Shown here piece after piece: positions 9,376 through 18,201 of a DNA stretch of 64,000 nucleotides. The position numbers and the translations under genes are program-made. The notes under the pieces were generated by a model. The model was not told where the DNA came from. It saw nothing but the letters and a program-made list of their open reading frames with translations, and made no database searches. Each line of letters starts with the position of its first letter. Within the stretch, counting starts at the first letter, position 1. Source of the stretch: Paenibacillus assamensis DSM 18201 (GTDB taxonomy: Bacteria; Bacillota; Bacilli; Paenibacillales; Paenibacillaceae); contig NZ_AULU01000013.1 in the NCBI RefSeq assembly GCF_000422445.1, positions 124,001 to 188,000 on the forward strand, given 5' to 3'.

Positions 9376-10269
9376 TTATGCTCGAGCTAAGGTGGGAATC
9401 ATAAGCTTATGGCCTGAAAATATATAATCTTTGCTGCCTAGCACGAAGAGTGTTGTGTCTTCTTCATGCAAAGGTTCAATTGTGCAACCTTCCGTCAGCT
9501 TTGGCGTAAAGCCAAGCACAGCCGACTTCGTATGTTCCACAGCAACTGCACTTAAAATATCTTCAACACGGCCATCATTTCCACTTGAATAAATATCGTA
9601 ACAAATCAACTGCTCACCTTCATGTTCGGCGATGACGATGGCGTCATATTCCTCAACATAGTAGATGAACTCATGAAACAATTCTGTACAGCAGAACATG
9701 AGCAGCTCGGTATTGTTCTCCATAGGGAGAGCAGAAAAAGGATTGGATAACTTGTACGTGTTTAGCAGCAGTTGAATATCTTGTGCTGATGTCATATCTA
9801 GCTTCTTTGCAGCAGCGTTTGACTGCTGAATGTTCATCGTATATTGATATTCATCAGCCCTCACGAATCCGAACTTAGGATAAAAATCAACGACGCTGTC
9901 GTTTGCCATTAAAAAAATCGCATCGCATTTTTCTGTCCATTCGCATAGTACTTCGTTCATTAACCAGCCGCTTAACCCTTTTTGACGATATTCATTGGCA
10001 GTCATTACAGTTCCAATTCCAATATAAAGGCGCTTCTGACCTTGCCATGTCGTATCGATAACGTTAACGGAAACGTTGGCGACAACCTTATGGTTAGTAA
10101 CCAATGTATACGTGATGTATCGATCTCCCCAATAGCCCTTCTGATACCAAGGTTCAAAATCAAGCTCAAATGTTTCTTTAGCAAGCTGGAAGAAGCTTGA
10201 TCGAAGCTGAACATCTGCTTTGACGTGTGTAACGTATTCATATTCTGCACCATTGATGATAACGTTCAT
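9376..10269 (-). CDS. GNAT-family N-acetyltransferase
   Basis: 297 residues. The N-terminal half is a GNAT fold: IGTVMTANEYRQKGLSGWLM is motif A with the Q/RxxGxxG acetyl-CoA loop, followed by FLMANDSVVDFYPKFGF. The C-terminal half resembles the SCP2-like tail found in long Firmicute GNAT proteins, though this is less certain. Start ATG 10269 has GAGG nearby. Single-gene unit, convergent with the Mn operon and divergent from the sigma-factor operon. The acceptor substrate cannot be deduced. Confidence 0.82.
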   Translation of the reverse strand: MNVIINGAEYEYVTHVKADVQLRSSFFQLAKETFELDFEPWYQKGYWGDRYITYTLVTNHKVVANVSVNVIDTTWQGQKRLYIGIGTVMTANEYRQKGLSGWLMNEVLCEWTEKCDAIFLMANDSVVDFYPKFGFVRADEYQYTMNIQQSNAAAKKLDMTSAQDIQLLLNTYKLSNPFSALPMENNTELLMFCCTELFHEFIYYVEEYDAIVIAEHEGEQLICYDIYSSGNDGRVEDILSAVAVEHTKSAVLGFTPKLTEGCTIEPLHEEDTTLFVLGSKDYIFSGHKLMIPTLARA

Positions 10270-10465
10270 AGGATACCTCGTTTACTTATTGATGTTTAAA
10301 GAAATAGTACCAATTTATAAACGATATTGAAATCTACGATGTCATACTTGCGATACTACATGTTCTTTATTTTATTCCTAGCGTAAAATTTATTATAAAT
10401 TTTCTAATTAAATGTCACATTGTGGTATAGCTCATTCGTTGTACAGATTGAAAGGGGATGAGAGC

Positions 10466-11059
10466 GTGGATGATGCTGAGCTGCGTCAGGTAATTACTGA
10501 TGTGCAGAATGGTGATATCGAAAGCTTCGAGAAGATCGTGCATCGTTATCAAAAATCAATTTTTCAATATTGTTATCACATGCTGGGCAACTATTCGGAA
10601 GCCGAAGATATGGTGCAAGAGGTATTTTTGAAGGCGTTCCGCAATTTGGAGAAATACAAAGAGGAAATCCCATTTGGGGCTTGGATCTACAAGATTGCTT
10701 ACCATCAATGTATAGATATGATACGCAAGCGGAGGTTAGTGAAGTATTTGCCGTTCTTTTATCGCGATGAAAAAGAAAATAAACCGGTGGATCAACAAAT
10801 TGAAGCCCACTACTTTAATGAGTTTGTACATAAGGCGATGACGAAGTTATCCATGGAAGAGCGGAACTTGTTAATTTTGCGCTGTGTTCAGGATAAGAGT
10901 TATCAGGAGATTAGTTTTATTTTGAATCAGAATAGTACGAATCTTCGAAAAAAGTACGGACGTACAGCTGAGAAATTTCGCAAGTACTACACCCAAGTGA
11001 AGGGAGTGGGAGAAGTTGACGTTGAACAACCATCCAGATTTGAAAAAACTTTTTCATGA
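10466..11059 (+). CDS. ECF-type RNA polymerase sigma factor
   Basis: 197 residues from GTG 10466, chosen because AAAGGGG lies eight bases upstream; the same frame is open from an ATG at 10412 without such a site. Region 2 spans about 15-85 (FEKIVHRYQKSIFQYCYHML, then DMVQEVFLKAFRNL and WIYKIAYHQCIDMIRKRR) and region 4 spans about 118-175 (EERNLLILRCVQDKSYQEI). It overlaps the next gene by 44 bases. Such overlap with a membrane protein gene is the usual sigma/anti-sigma arrangement. It probably activates its own promoter, but no matching promoter motif was identified. Confidence 0.88.
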   Translation: MDDAELRQVITDVQNGDIESFEKIVHRYQKSIFQYCYHMLGNYSEAEDMVQEVFLKAFRNLEKYKEEIPFGAWIYKIAYHQCIDMIRKRRLVKYLPFFYRDEKENKPVDQQIEAHYFNEFVHKAMTKLSMEERNLLILRCVQDKSYQEISFILNQNSTNLRKKYGRTAEKFRKYYTQVKGVGEVDVEQPSRFEKTFS

Positions 11060-11972
11060 TTCACATCTTCCTGATGTCGATGTAACGGAAAAAGTAATGA
11101 AGCGTATCTATGCGGAGCAGCAGCCCAAAGCACGATTTATGACGAGACGAAAACTAAGTTTATTCATTGCAATAGGGTTGCTAGTGACAGCATCAACGGC
11201 TGTTGCAATGGTTGAATACCATTCTATTAAAAATAAGCAGGGTGAAGTCGTCTATCAGACCGGACCGTTGAAGGATTCCGATTTTCGAGTTCCTAGTAAA
11301 GAAGAGAGTATGCGTACGGGGACAAGTGAGAGGTTAAAGCAAGAGCTGTTGCCCAAAGGTTCAGCGGCCTACTTCTATGTCGTCCCTCATAATCCGAATA
11401 AAGAGCTGGACCTGAAGTTTACGCCGTTTGTTTTTACCGATGTAGCGGATCTTCGAGCAAATATGAAGGACAAATCGGTTCAGATTGTTGGGAGCCTGAA
11501 TGAGACGTTAACGTTTCGAATTGCGGAAGTGTTCTATCAGCCAGAAGTATTATCAAAGCCTCCAACTCCTAAAGAAGAGGCAGCGATTGCAGATAAGTTG
11601 CATAAGCAAGCTAAGGAAGCAAAGAAAGACTATGCCATGATGCCCTTAACGTTCACTGATCAACTCATGCATATGAGTGCAACATACTCGCACAGAGACA
11701 AGGTTATTGAGGTTACGACTAGAAAACACGTTAAAGATGGTGATTCTATCCCTGCAACATATTGGGATGAAGACATCAATATGAAACAGGAAGTATTGAC
11801 GGTAGACGGAGTAGAGCTCCTTTATATTAAGTTTGAGCAGAGTGGGTCTTCTCTTACATGGGTTGATGAGAACTCTGATCCTAAATATCAATATGTGTAT
11901 GAGATTCATGCGGTTTCAGGTAAGACAACGAAAGAAGAATTATTGAAAATGGCGGAGTTATATATGAAATAG
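11016..11972 (+). CDS. Probable membrane anti-sigma factor
   Basis: 318 residues from TTG 11016, with GGGAG upstream inside the sigma gene. Residues 1-38 are a soluble cytoplasmic part (LKKLFHDSHLPDVDVTEKVM), 45-66 form one membrane helix (LSLFIAIGLLVTASTAVAMV) and the remainder is extracellular. No classical zinc-binding HxxxCxxC motif is present. The role as anti-sigma rests on overlap with the sigma gene and on topology. The outer domain is not recognised and may sense an envelope signal. Confidence 0.65.
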   Translation: MTLNNHPDLKKLFHDSHLPDVDVTEKVMKRIYAEQQPKARFMTRRKLSLFIAIGLLVTASTAVAMVEYHSIKNKQGEVVYQTGPLKDSDFRVPSKEESMRTGTSERLKQELLPKGSAAYFYVVPHNPNKELDLKFTPFVFTDVADLRANMKDKSVQIVGSLNETLTFRIAEVFYQPEVLSKPPTPKEEAAIADKLHKQAKEAKKDYAMMPLTFTDQLMHMSATYSHRDKVIEVTTRKHVKDGDSIPATYWDEDINMKQEVLTVDGVELLYIKFEQSGSSLTWVDENSDPKYQYVYEIHAVSGKTTKEELLKMAELYMK

Positions 11973-12068
11973 TTGAAGCTAAGAGGAGAATGTTTATGCT
12001 CTAACACGTATACGAGTAGATAGGGCCAGATAGCACGATAGACATCGACATCGAGGGGAGTTTGCAAC

Positions 12069-13475
12069 TTGGGCAGAAGAAAATGGTGGAGTTGGGTTGT
12101 TGCGTGCATGGTTATCGTTCTGTTAAGCGGCTGTATGAAGGAAAAGCCGCTATTGGACGAGCTGGCTGAGGACGGAAGCGGCACGCTGCGAGTGATGTAC
12201 TATGATGAGGAAAGTTTTCATGAGCAGTATGGAAACTATTTTTCTGTTAAATATCCAAATATGGATATCGAAGTGGTCAGTACGAAATCTATTTTTGACG
12301 ATGGTGGTGGTAACGGATTAACGCCCAGTGAAATCGATCAGAAGCTAGTGTCATTTATTGAGAAGGAACGTCCGGATATTATTCATACTAGTATGGACGA
12401 TCTGTCTAAGTTAGTCGAGCAGGGGAAGCTGTACCATATGGACCCTATCATTCAACAAGAGAGTTACAGCTTGGATGATATGCTCCCGGGTCTTATCGCT
12501 AAGCTGCGTGAGAAGGGCGATGGTGGTCTCTATGGATTGGCACCAAGCTTCTACACCAATGTGATGTTCTACAACGTCGATCTCTTTAAGCAGCATAATA
12601 TCCAGCTGCCTACGAACAAGATGAGTTGGAAGCAAGTGTTGGAGCTTGGGGAGAAATTTAATCAGGTAGGCTCAGGGAACGAGAAGCTGTATGGATTATC
12701 AGCAGGACAACGCGATAGTTATGAGATCCTATCTATCATGATGCAAACGTCCAATCTGCAATGGTTCGATGCACGCGGGGAGAAGATTGTCATTGATACC
12801 CCAGCATGGCGGGAACTGTTCACAACTGTGGCGAAAGCGATTGAACGTGAGTTGATCTGGATGCCGGGCACGAAAGAGAACGGGCGACTTGATTATTCCA
12901 CTCCAGAAGATCCATTTTATAATGGCAAGGCAGCAATGACGATGGATATCACCTACATGATCGACCAGATGGATAATATGTGGACTTGGCCAGATAAGAA
13001 GTTAAAGCCGTTCGTATGGAATATCGTAACGATGCCTATTAACCCTAATTATCCAAACGAGTCTCCTTATGTATCCACTTATGATGTGTTTGCTATTAAT
13101 CAAGACTCACCGCATAAGCGTGAGGCGTGGGAGCTTATCAAGTTCATTCATAGTCCAGAAATAGCAAAGGTTACATCCAAAATGTTAGCGGGAGATATAC
13201 CTACTCGTGTGACGTACTTGAAAGATAAAGATGGAGTACATATTGAAGCATTGGCACAGCTAGGCCCTACGGCAAATAACGCGCAGGATCGATTCGAGGA
13301 GATTATACAAGAACAGCGTGTGTCGAAAGACTTCAAGGTAAATGTGGAGTTGCGTATGAAGACAGCCTTGGATAAGATTGTTGCTGGTGAGTCCGTTGAT
13401 GATGTATTGCCAGCTTTGCAGCAAGAGCTGCAAGCACTGTGGGATCAGGCTAGAGAGAAAGGGAATAAGGAATAG
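12069..13475 (+). CDS. Extracellular solute-binding lipoprotein
   Basis: 468 residues from TTG 12069 with GAGGGGAG eight bases upstream. The signal peptide ends at lipobox LLSGC. The rest is a family 1 (sugar-type) solute-binding fold: early LRVMYYDEESFHEQYG, then IIHTSMDDLSKLVEQGKL and GLAPSFYTNVMFYNVDLF. No ABC permease or ATPase follows. It comes 96 bases after the anti-sigma gene on the same strand, so it may be a sensor or effector of that regulon, or it may serve distant permeases. Ligand unknown. Confidence 0.82.
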   Translation: MGRRKWWSWVVACMVIVLLSGCMKEKPLLDELAEDGSGTLRVMYYDEESFHEQYGNYFSVKYPNMDIEVVSTKSIFDDGGGNGLTPSEIDQKLVSFIEKERPDIIHTSMDDLSKLVEQGKLYHMDPIIQQESYSLDDMLPGLIAKLREKGDGGLYGLAPSFYTNVMFYNVDLFKQHNIQLPTNKMSWKQVLELGEKFNQVGSGNEKLYGLSAGQRDSYEILSIMMQTSNLQWFDARGEKIVIDTPAWRELFTTVAKAIERELIWMPGTKENGRLDYSTPEDPFYNGKAAMTMDITYMIDQMDNMWTWPDKKLKPFVWNIVTMPINPNYPNESPYVSTYDVFAINQDSPHKREAWELIKFIHSPEIAKVTSKMLAGDIPTRVTYLKDKDGVHIEALAQLGPTANNAQDRFEEIIQEQRVSKDFKVNVELRMKTALDKIVAGESVDDVLPALQQELQALWDQAREKGNKE

Positions 13476-13486
13476 TGATAGGTCTG

Positions 13487-13532
13487 TAAAGGGTCCAATT
13501 AGCTTCGTCTTACAGCTAATATGGGCCTTTTT
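13487..13532 (+). terminator. Terminator after the sigma/anti-sigma/lipoprotein genes
   Basis: Imperfect stem AAAGGGTCC...GGGCCTTT with TAGCT/AGCTA pairing inside, ending in TTTTT. Confidence 0.55.
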
Positions 13533-13642
13533 GTATACAATAATGAGGGTCACATTATACAATTTACACTGTAAAAGCATAATATTGGGCGGATATTTCA
13601 CTTAATAATGTACATTAAATAATTATTTATGATGATTATATA

Positions 13643-13671
13643 TTGATTAATGATGTAATATATAATACATT
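13643..13671 (+). promoter_or_regulatory. AT-rich promoter region of gapB with a possible CcpN-like site
   Basis: TTGATT (13643-13648), 17 bases, TACATT (13666-13671) is the best promoter fit. GATGTAATATA (13652-13662), within it, agrees at 9 of 11 positions with the CcpN consensus TRTGHYATAYW as I remember it. Repression by the CcpN encoded downstream is inferred. Confidence 0.35.
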
Positions 13672-13704
13672 ATATGTACAATATACAGAAAAGAGTGATC
13701 TTCG

Positions 13705-14727
13705 ATGCGTGTAGCGGTTAGCGGTACGGGCCGAATTGGTCGATTGTTTCTTAGAAAAGCACTTACGATGGTATCAGGGTCTTTAGAAGTAGCAGTTATC
13801 AACTCGACAACTCCACCAGCAACTCTTTCGCATTTGCTGCAGTATGATTCGGTACATGGTAAATGGGCAGCGGAAGTTCATGCAGATGATGAAGGTTTGA
13901 TCGTAAATGGGCGCCACATTCCGGTTATTTCGGAGCGTAATCCAGAGAAGCTTCCTTGGGCTTCTTACGGTATTGATCTCGTCGTTGATGCGACAGGCAA
14001 GTTCAACGATCGTGCTGGCGCTGAGAAACATATGGCCGCGGGCGCGAAGCGGGTACTTGTTACTGCCCCAGGCAAAGGTGCTGACGCCACAATTGTAATG
14101 GGTGTTAATGAAGAGAGCTATGATCCAGATCAGCATACTTTTGTTTCGACAGCTTCCTGTACGACCAACTGCCTCGCACCCGTTCTTTCTGTATTAGATA
14201 CGGACTATGGCGTTAAACAAGGCTGGATGACTACGGTGCACGCTTATACGAGCGACCAGAATCATTTAGATAATCCACATAAAGATTTAAGAAGAGCTAG
14301 AGGTTGTGCGAGCTCTATCATTCCTACTTCTACAGGAGTAGGGAAGGCACTGAAGGAAGTATTGCCGCATCTCGCTCATGCCATCGACGGTGTTTCGCTG
14401 CGTGTGCCTACACCAAATGTTTCGCTCATCGATCTAACGGTTCAGCTCGCTCGAGAGACGACGGCTGATGAGGTGAGGGAGAGCTTTCGGATTAAGTCGC
14501 GAGGGAAAATGGGGAGTGTACTCGGCTATACTGAGCTGCCTTTGGTGTCGTCAGACTACATAGGCGACGATAAATCCGCTATTGTAGACGGCTTGAGCGT
14601 GATGAGCCGAGGGGATCAGGTGAAGCTGATGGCTTGGTACGATAATGAATGGGCCTATGCTTCACGTGTGTACGATTTTATCTGTTATGCACATGCTATT
14701 GAGAAGTCAGCTGTCCCTGTAGGTTAA
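13705..14727 (+). CDS. gapB: NADP-dependent glyceraldehyde-3-phosphate dehydrogenase (gluconeogenic GapB)
   Basis: 340 residues with the GAPDH Rossmann motif GTGRIGR at the N-terminus and catalytic Cys 152 in STASCTTNCLAP; the partner His lies in TTVHAYTSDQ. After the second strand the sequence reads INSTTPPA, lacking the Asp that selects NAD in glycolytic enzymes, so NADP preference is likely, as for GapB. It works toward gluconeogenesis, reducing 1,3-bisphosphoglycerate. Downstream are ccpN, ppsR and glpX on the same strand, which supports the assignment. In Bacillus subtilis gapB is repressed by CcpN on glucose. Confidence 0.9.
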   Translation: MRVAVSGTGRIGRLFLRKALTMVSGSLEVAVINSTTPPATLSHLLQYDSVHGKWAAEVHADDEGLIVNGRHIPVISERNPEKLPWASYGIDLVVDATGKFNDRAGAEKHMAAGAKRVLVTAPGKGADATIVMGVNEESYDPDQHTFVSTASCTTNCLAPVLSVLDTDYGVKQGWMTTVHAYTSDQNHLDNPHKDLRRARGCASSIIPTSTGVGKALKEVLPHLAHAIDGVSLRVPTPNVSLIDLTVQLARETTADEVRESFRIKSRGKMGSVLGYTELPLVSSDYIGDDKSAIVDGLSVMSRGDQVKLMAWYDNEWAYASRVYDFICYAHAIEKSAVPVG

Positions 14728-14899
14728 TAGTAAGTATGTAGGCAATTTGCCCATGTACCATTTATGGCATCTGGTTCTTCCTAGATTACATAAATGGATG
14801 AATTTATGAACGAATCATTGAAGTATGGTACGATTTATGAAATTATTTAAATTATATAGAGACTAGCTATGAAAAATAAAGCGTGGAGGAGGAGCTTAT

Positions 14900-15556
14900 A
14901 TCGAACTAACAGCGAGACAAAATGAGTTGTTGACCTTAATCCAGCGCAATGCGCCGATTACAGGGGAAATGTTAGCCGAAATGCTTGGTGTATCGCGACC
15001 GACTTTACGGTCGGACTTAGCTATACTAGCGATGCTCGGTTTGGTTGAAGCGAAGCCCAAGGTCGGTTATTTCCCTGGCAAGAAGCTGCAGCGGGAAATG
15101 CCGCAATTCGCGCAAGTACTTGATCTGCGGGTCAAAGATGTGATGAGCTTGCCGCAGGTTGTGCGCAACTCGGCGACCGTTTCAGATGCGGCGGTTATGA
15201 TCTTTATGCAGGATGTAGGCAGTCTTGCCGTGCTTGATGAGGAGGATTTACTTACAGGAGTCGTATCACGTAAAGACTTGTTGAAGGTCCTCCTTGCTGG
15301 TGGAACGACAGCAGCCCAGCTTCCTATTGTGACAGCGATGACACGACAAGCGAGCATTATTACGCTAGATCCTGAGGCTAGCTTGTTGGAAGCTTCACGG
15401 ACGTTGAATCGACATCATATTGATGGCGTTCCTGTTGTGAAGCCTGTTAAAGACAGTAAAGGCGAGCTTCGTTCGGAAGTGGTAGGCAGATTAACGAGAA
15501 AGCATTTGACAATGATCTTTGCGGATCTGCTGGAGTCAATGGCGGGGACAGAATGA
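14900..15556 (+). CDS. ccpN: CcpN-type transcriptional repressor with CBS domains
   Basis: An N-terminal helix-turn-helix (MLAEMLGVSRPTLRSDLAIL) is followed by two CBS motifs (VKDVMSLPQVV...; IVTAMTRQASII...) that bind nucleotides. Length and order match CcpN, the repressor of gluconeogenic genes. The start is unusual. GGAGGAGGA (14885-14893) is perfectly placed for AUC 14900 (IELTARQNELL, resembling the CcpN N-terminus); no ATG, GTG or TTG is available there, and a stop lies just upstream. TTG 14927 is the alternative but has no ribosome site and would remove conserved residues. Gene identity is firm, start uncertain. Confidence 0.88.
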   Translation: MELTARQNELLTLIQRNAPITGEMLAEMLGVSRPTLRSDLAILAMLGLVEAKPKVGYFPGKKLQREMPQFAQVLDLRVKDVMSLPQVVRNSATVSDAAVMIFMQDVGSLAVLDEEDLLTGVVSRKDLLKVLLAGGTTAAQLPIVTAMTRQASIITLDPEASLLEASRTLNRHHIDGVPVVKPVKDSKGELRSEVVGRLTRKHLTMIFADLLESMAGTE

Positions 15557-15580
15557 TATGACGACTATGGGGGTTCGCAT

Positions 15581-16384
15581 ATGACAATGCAACGAAAGCA
15601 AGTCGTCTACATCTGCTCAGATGCAACGGGGGAAACGGCTGAAGCGGTGACGAAGGCGACGGCAAGGCAGTTTGGTGATGGAAAAGTAAACATTGTTCGG
15701 TATGGTCAAATTAAGCATGAAGACGATATACGTCGTATTGCCGACGAAGCGGCTGAAGCTGGTGGATTTATTGCTTATACGTTGGTACAGCCTGAATTAA
15801 GAGAAACGATGAAAATGGAAGGGGTTCGTGCAGGTGTGCGAACCGTCGATATTCTTGGCCCGATGATGCAGGCCTTTGTGGATACGTTTCATGATTCCCC
15901 TCATCGGCAGCCAGGTCTTATGTATCAGATTGACGATGAATATTATCGTCGTATTGAAGCAATTGAATTTGCTATCCGCTGTGATGATGGCAAGTATGTC
16001 AAAGGCTACGAGGAAGCAGATGTCGTACTTCTGGGTGTTTCACGTACGTCTAAGACACCGCTTAGTATGATTCTTGCTCATAAAGGGCTGCGTGTAGCCA
16101 ACTTGCCTATCGCACCAGAAGCAAAGCCGCCGGAGGAACTATTCCGCATTCCATCCGACAGGATTGTTGGTTTGATGATGGATGCAGCTGTGCTGCAGCG
16201 TATTCGCAGCGAGCATTTGAAGTGGCTAGGTTTGCCTGAAGGCGCGCAATATGCGCAGTTGAACCGAATCCAAGAAGAATTAGACTATGCCCAGCAGTTA
16301 ATGAACAAGCTGGAATGTCGAGTCATTGATGTAACAGGCAAAGCGATTGAAGAAACCGCAGGCATGATTATGAGTCGTGACTAA
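15581..16384 (+). CDS. ppsR: PpsR-type bifunctional kinase/pyrophosphorylase regulating pyruvate, phosphate dikinase or PEP synthase
   Basis: 267 residues of the DUF299/PDRP family. The P-loop GVSRTSKTP (152-160) is the signature. The N-terminus VVYICSDATGETAEAV is also typical. The enzyme switches PPDK or PEP synthase off and on through ADP-dependent phosphorylation and phosphate-dependent dephosphorylation of a Thr near the catalytic His. The homologue in Bacillus subtilis (YqfL) is downstream of ccpN, as here. No dikinase gene is in the window. The 24-base gap to ccpN indicates one transcript. Confidence 0.92.
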   Translation: MTMQRKQVVYICSDATGETAEAVTKATARQFGDGKVNIVRYGQIKHEDDIRRIADEAAEAGGFIAYTLVQPELRETMKMEGVRAGVRTVDILGPMMQAFVDTFHDSPHRQPGLMYQIDDEYYRRIEAIEFAIRCDDGKYVKGYEEADVVLLGVSRTSKTPLSMILAHKGLRVANLPIAPEAKPPEELFRIPSDRIVGLMMDAAVLQRIRSEHLKWLGLPEGAQYAQLNRIQEELDYAQQLMNKLECRVIDVTGKAIEETAGMIMSRD

Positions 16385-16399
16385 AATGGGGGCATCGAT

Positions 16400-17386
16400 A
16401 TGGAGCGCGAATTATCTTTGGAGATTGTGCGAGTAACGGAGTTGGCAGCATTGGCTTCCGCTCCATGGACAGGTCGAGGCAACAAAAATGCTGCAGATGA
16501 TGCAGCGACACAAGCAATGCGAGCCATGTTTGATTCGGTCTCGATCCAAGGAACCGTTGTCATTGGCGAAGGGGAAATGGATGAAGCACCGATGCTCTAT
16601 ATTGGTGAGCGGGTCGGAAGCATGGATGGTCCAGAGGTGGATGTAGCTGTCGATCCTCTGGAAGGCACCGAGATCGTTGCTAAAGGGCTTAACAATGCGC
16701 TATCTGTCATCGCCATTGCGAACAAAGGCTGCTTGCTGCATGCGCCAGATATTTATATGGAGAAGCTGGCTGTCGGCCCTGCACTCGTAGACAAAGTAAA
16801 ATTAGACGATCCTATCGATGTTACGCTTCAAAAGGCATCAAAGCATTTGAATAAGCCGATTTCAGAACTAACCGTCATGATTCTTGATCGAGAGCGACAT
16901 GCTGACATGATTCAGACGCTGCGTCGTATGGGAGCTCGTATCAAACTGTTGAGCGATGGCGATGTAGCGGGTGCGATGGCACCTGCCTTCCCTGAAACAG
17001 GCATAGATATGTACGTAGGATCAGGCGGTGCACCAGAAGGTGTGCTTGCGGCTGCTGCACTCAAGTGTCTCGGCGGTCAGATTCAGGGCCGCTTGATGCC
17101 TGCCCATGCTGCGGATTATGAGCGCTGCAAGTTGATGGGCATGGATGATCCGCGGAAGGTGCTAACGATGGATGATATGGTCGGCACCGAGGATGTTATT
17201 TTTGCGGCGACAGGCATTACACCTGGGGAGTTTCTAGAGGGAGTCCGCTATTTGCCGGGCAATCGCGTAGAGACTCACTCCATGGTCATGCGTGCTGCTA
17301 CTCGTACAATCCGACATATTAAATCGCTGCACTATATCCCGAATAAACCTTTGCTGGATGTTGTTCAGAAAGCACAGTGTTCATAA
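16400..17386 (+). CDS. glpX: Class II fructose-1,6-bisphosphatase (GlpX)
   Basis: 328 residues. Metal and phosphate sites of the class II enzyme are visible: GTVVIGEGEMDEAP, VDVAVDPLEGT and GSGGAPEGVLAAAALKCLGG. It hydrolyses fructose-1,6-bisphosphate to fructose-6-phosphate, the committed gluconeogenic step. It follows ppsR by 15 bases and closes the gapB-ccpN-ppsR-glpX unit. Together these handle the two irreversible nodes around triose phosphate and PEP, with a dedicated repressor. Confidence 0.93.
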   Translation: MERELSLEIVRVTELAALASAPWTGRGNKNAADDAATQAMRAMFDSVSIQGTVVIGEGEMDEAPMLYIGERVGSMDGPEVDVAVDPLEGTEIVAKGLNNALSVIAIANKGCLLHAPDIYMEKLAVGPALVDKVKLDDPIDVTLQKASKHLNKPISELTVMILDRERHADMIQTLRRMGARIKLLSDGDVAGAMAPAFPETGIDMYVGSGGAPEGVLAAAALKCLGGQIQGRLMPAHAADYERCKLMGMDDPRKVLTMDDMVGTEDVIFAATGITPGEFLEGVRYLPGNRVETHSMVMRAATRTIRHIKSLHYIPNKPLLDVVQKAQCS

Positions 17387-17468
17387 GCAAGCAAACATAG
17401 ATGTAGCCAACCGATAATAGCTGCAAGAAGCGAAATCGGGTAGCTACTCAGAAGACGATTCAGAACTT

Positions 17469-17516
17469 AAAGAGGCTCACCTTTCAGTTATTCATGGCTG
17501 TTGGGGCAGCCTCTTT
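17469..17516 (+). terminator. Terminator after glpX
   Basis: AAAGAGGCT (17469-17477) pairs with AGCCTCTTT (17508-17516). It could also act for the convergent gene at 17608. Confidence 0.6.
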
Positions 17517-17607
17517 GTTCTATTATTACTTTTAAAGGCTTGCATACTCCATCATTACAGGGCCCTTCAATAACGCTGCGTGCCGATATACAAACGACAG
17601 CATCCAT

Positions 17608-17994
17608 TTAGAGATTTACTTTATAGTTAAGCTGCAACTCATCACCAGGCAATCCTCTTATTCCCCAACTACTCTTCTGTGTTTCAAAAATCGTTATTTC
17701 AATGTCATTTGACCCTATGCCTAATGTGCCGATTCTATCGAATAGCAGACGTATGAGTTCTTTCTTTACTTCAACGGAACGCCCTTCGAACATACTAATT
17801 TCTATGATCGTATACTTTTCCGTTCGATCGGAGGGATATATAAAGTCTTCGGGTTGCATACGGAAAAAGCGATGGAATCGTTTATCAGGGGGCAGTTGTA
17901 ATGAATCAACGATACAAGAATGGATGATGTCAGATAGTTGGGCTTGAACAGGTGTTAAAAAGCTATGCAATCCGTACACTTTTACTTGTGCCAC
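17608..17994 (-). CDS. Tautomerase-superfamily protein without N-terminal Pro
   Basis: 128 residues from GTG 17994 with GAGAGGAG seven bases upstream. It resembles the larger tautomerase (Tautomerase_2-like) group: KRFHRFFRMQPEDFIYPSDR, then TIIEISMFEGRSVEVKKELIRLLF as the conserved beta-alpha unit. Classical members use Pro 1, exposed after Met removal, as the catalytic base. Here residue 2 is Ala (MAQVKVYG), so the standard chemistry is not expected. Single gene between two terminators. Function unknown. Confidence 0.75.
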   Translation of the reverse strand: MAQVKVYGLHSFLTPVQAQLSDIIHSCIVDSLQLPPDKRFHRFFRMQPEDFIYPSDRTEKYTIIEISMFEGRSVEVKKELIRLLFDRIGTLGIGSNDIEITIFETQKSSWGIRGLPGDELQLNYKVNL

Positions 17995-18201
17995 AACAAT
18001 TCTCCTCTCGATACGATGGTAGGCTGTGTCTAGTGTTTCTAAGTTTGATTCACTCTATTTTACAAGTAGTGGAAGTGTAAATACAAATAAGGATTAGTTG
18101 ACTAACATGCTGCATAAATCTCCGGTGCTATGTTCTTATATAGAAATCGTACATAATAAGGCGGTGCAGTATAGAGACTTGCTATATAAGGAGGTATATC
18201 T

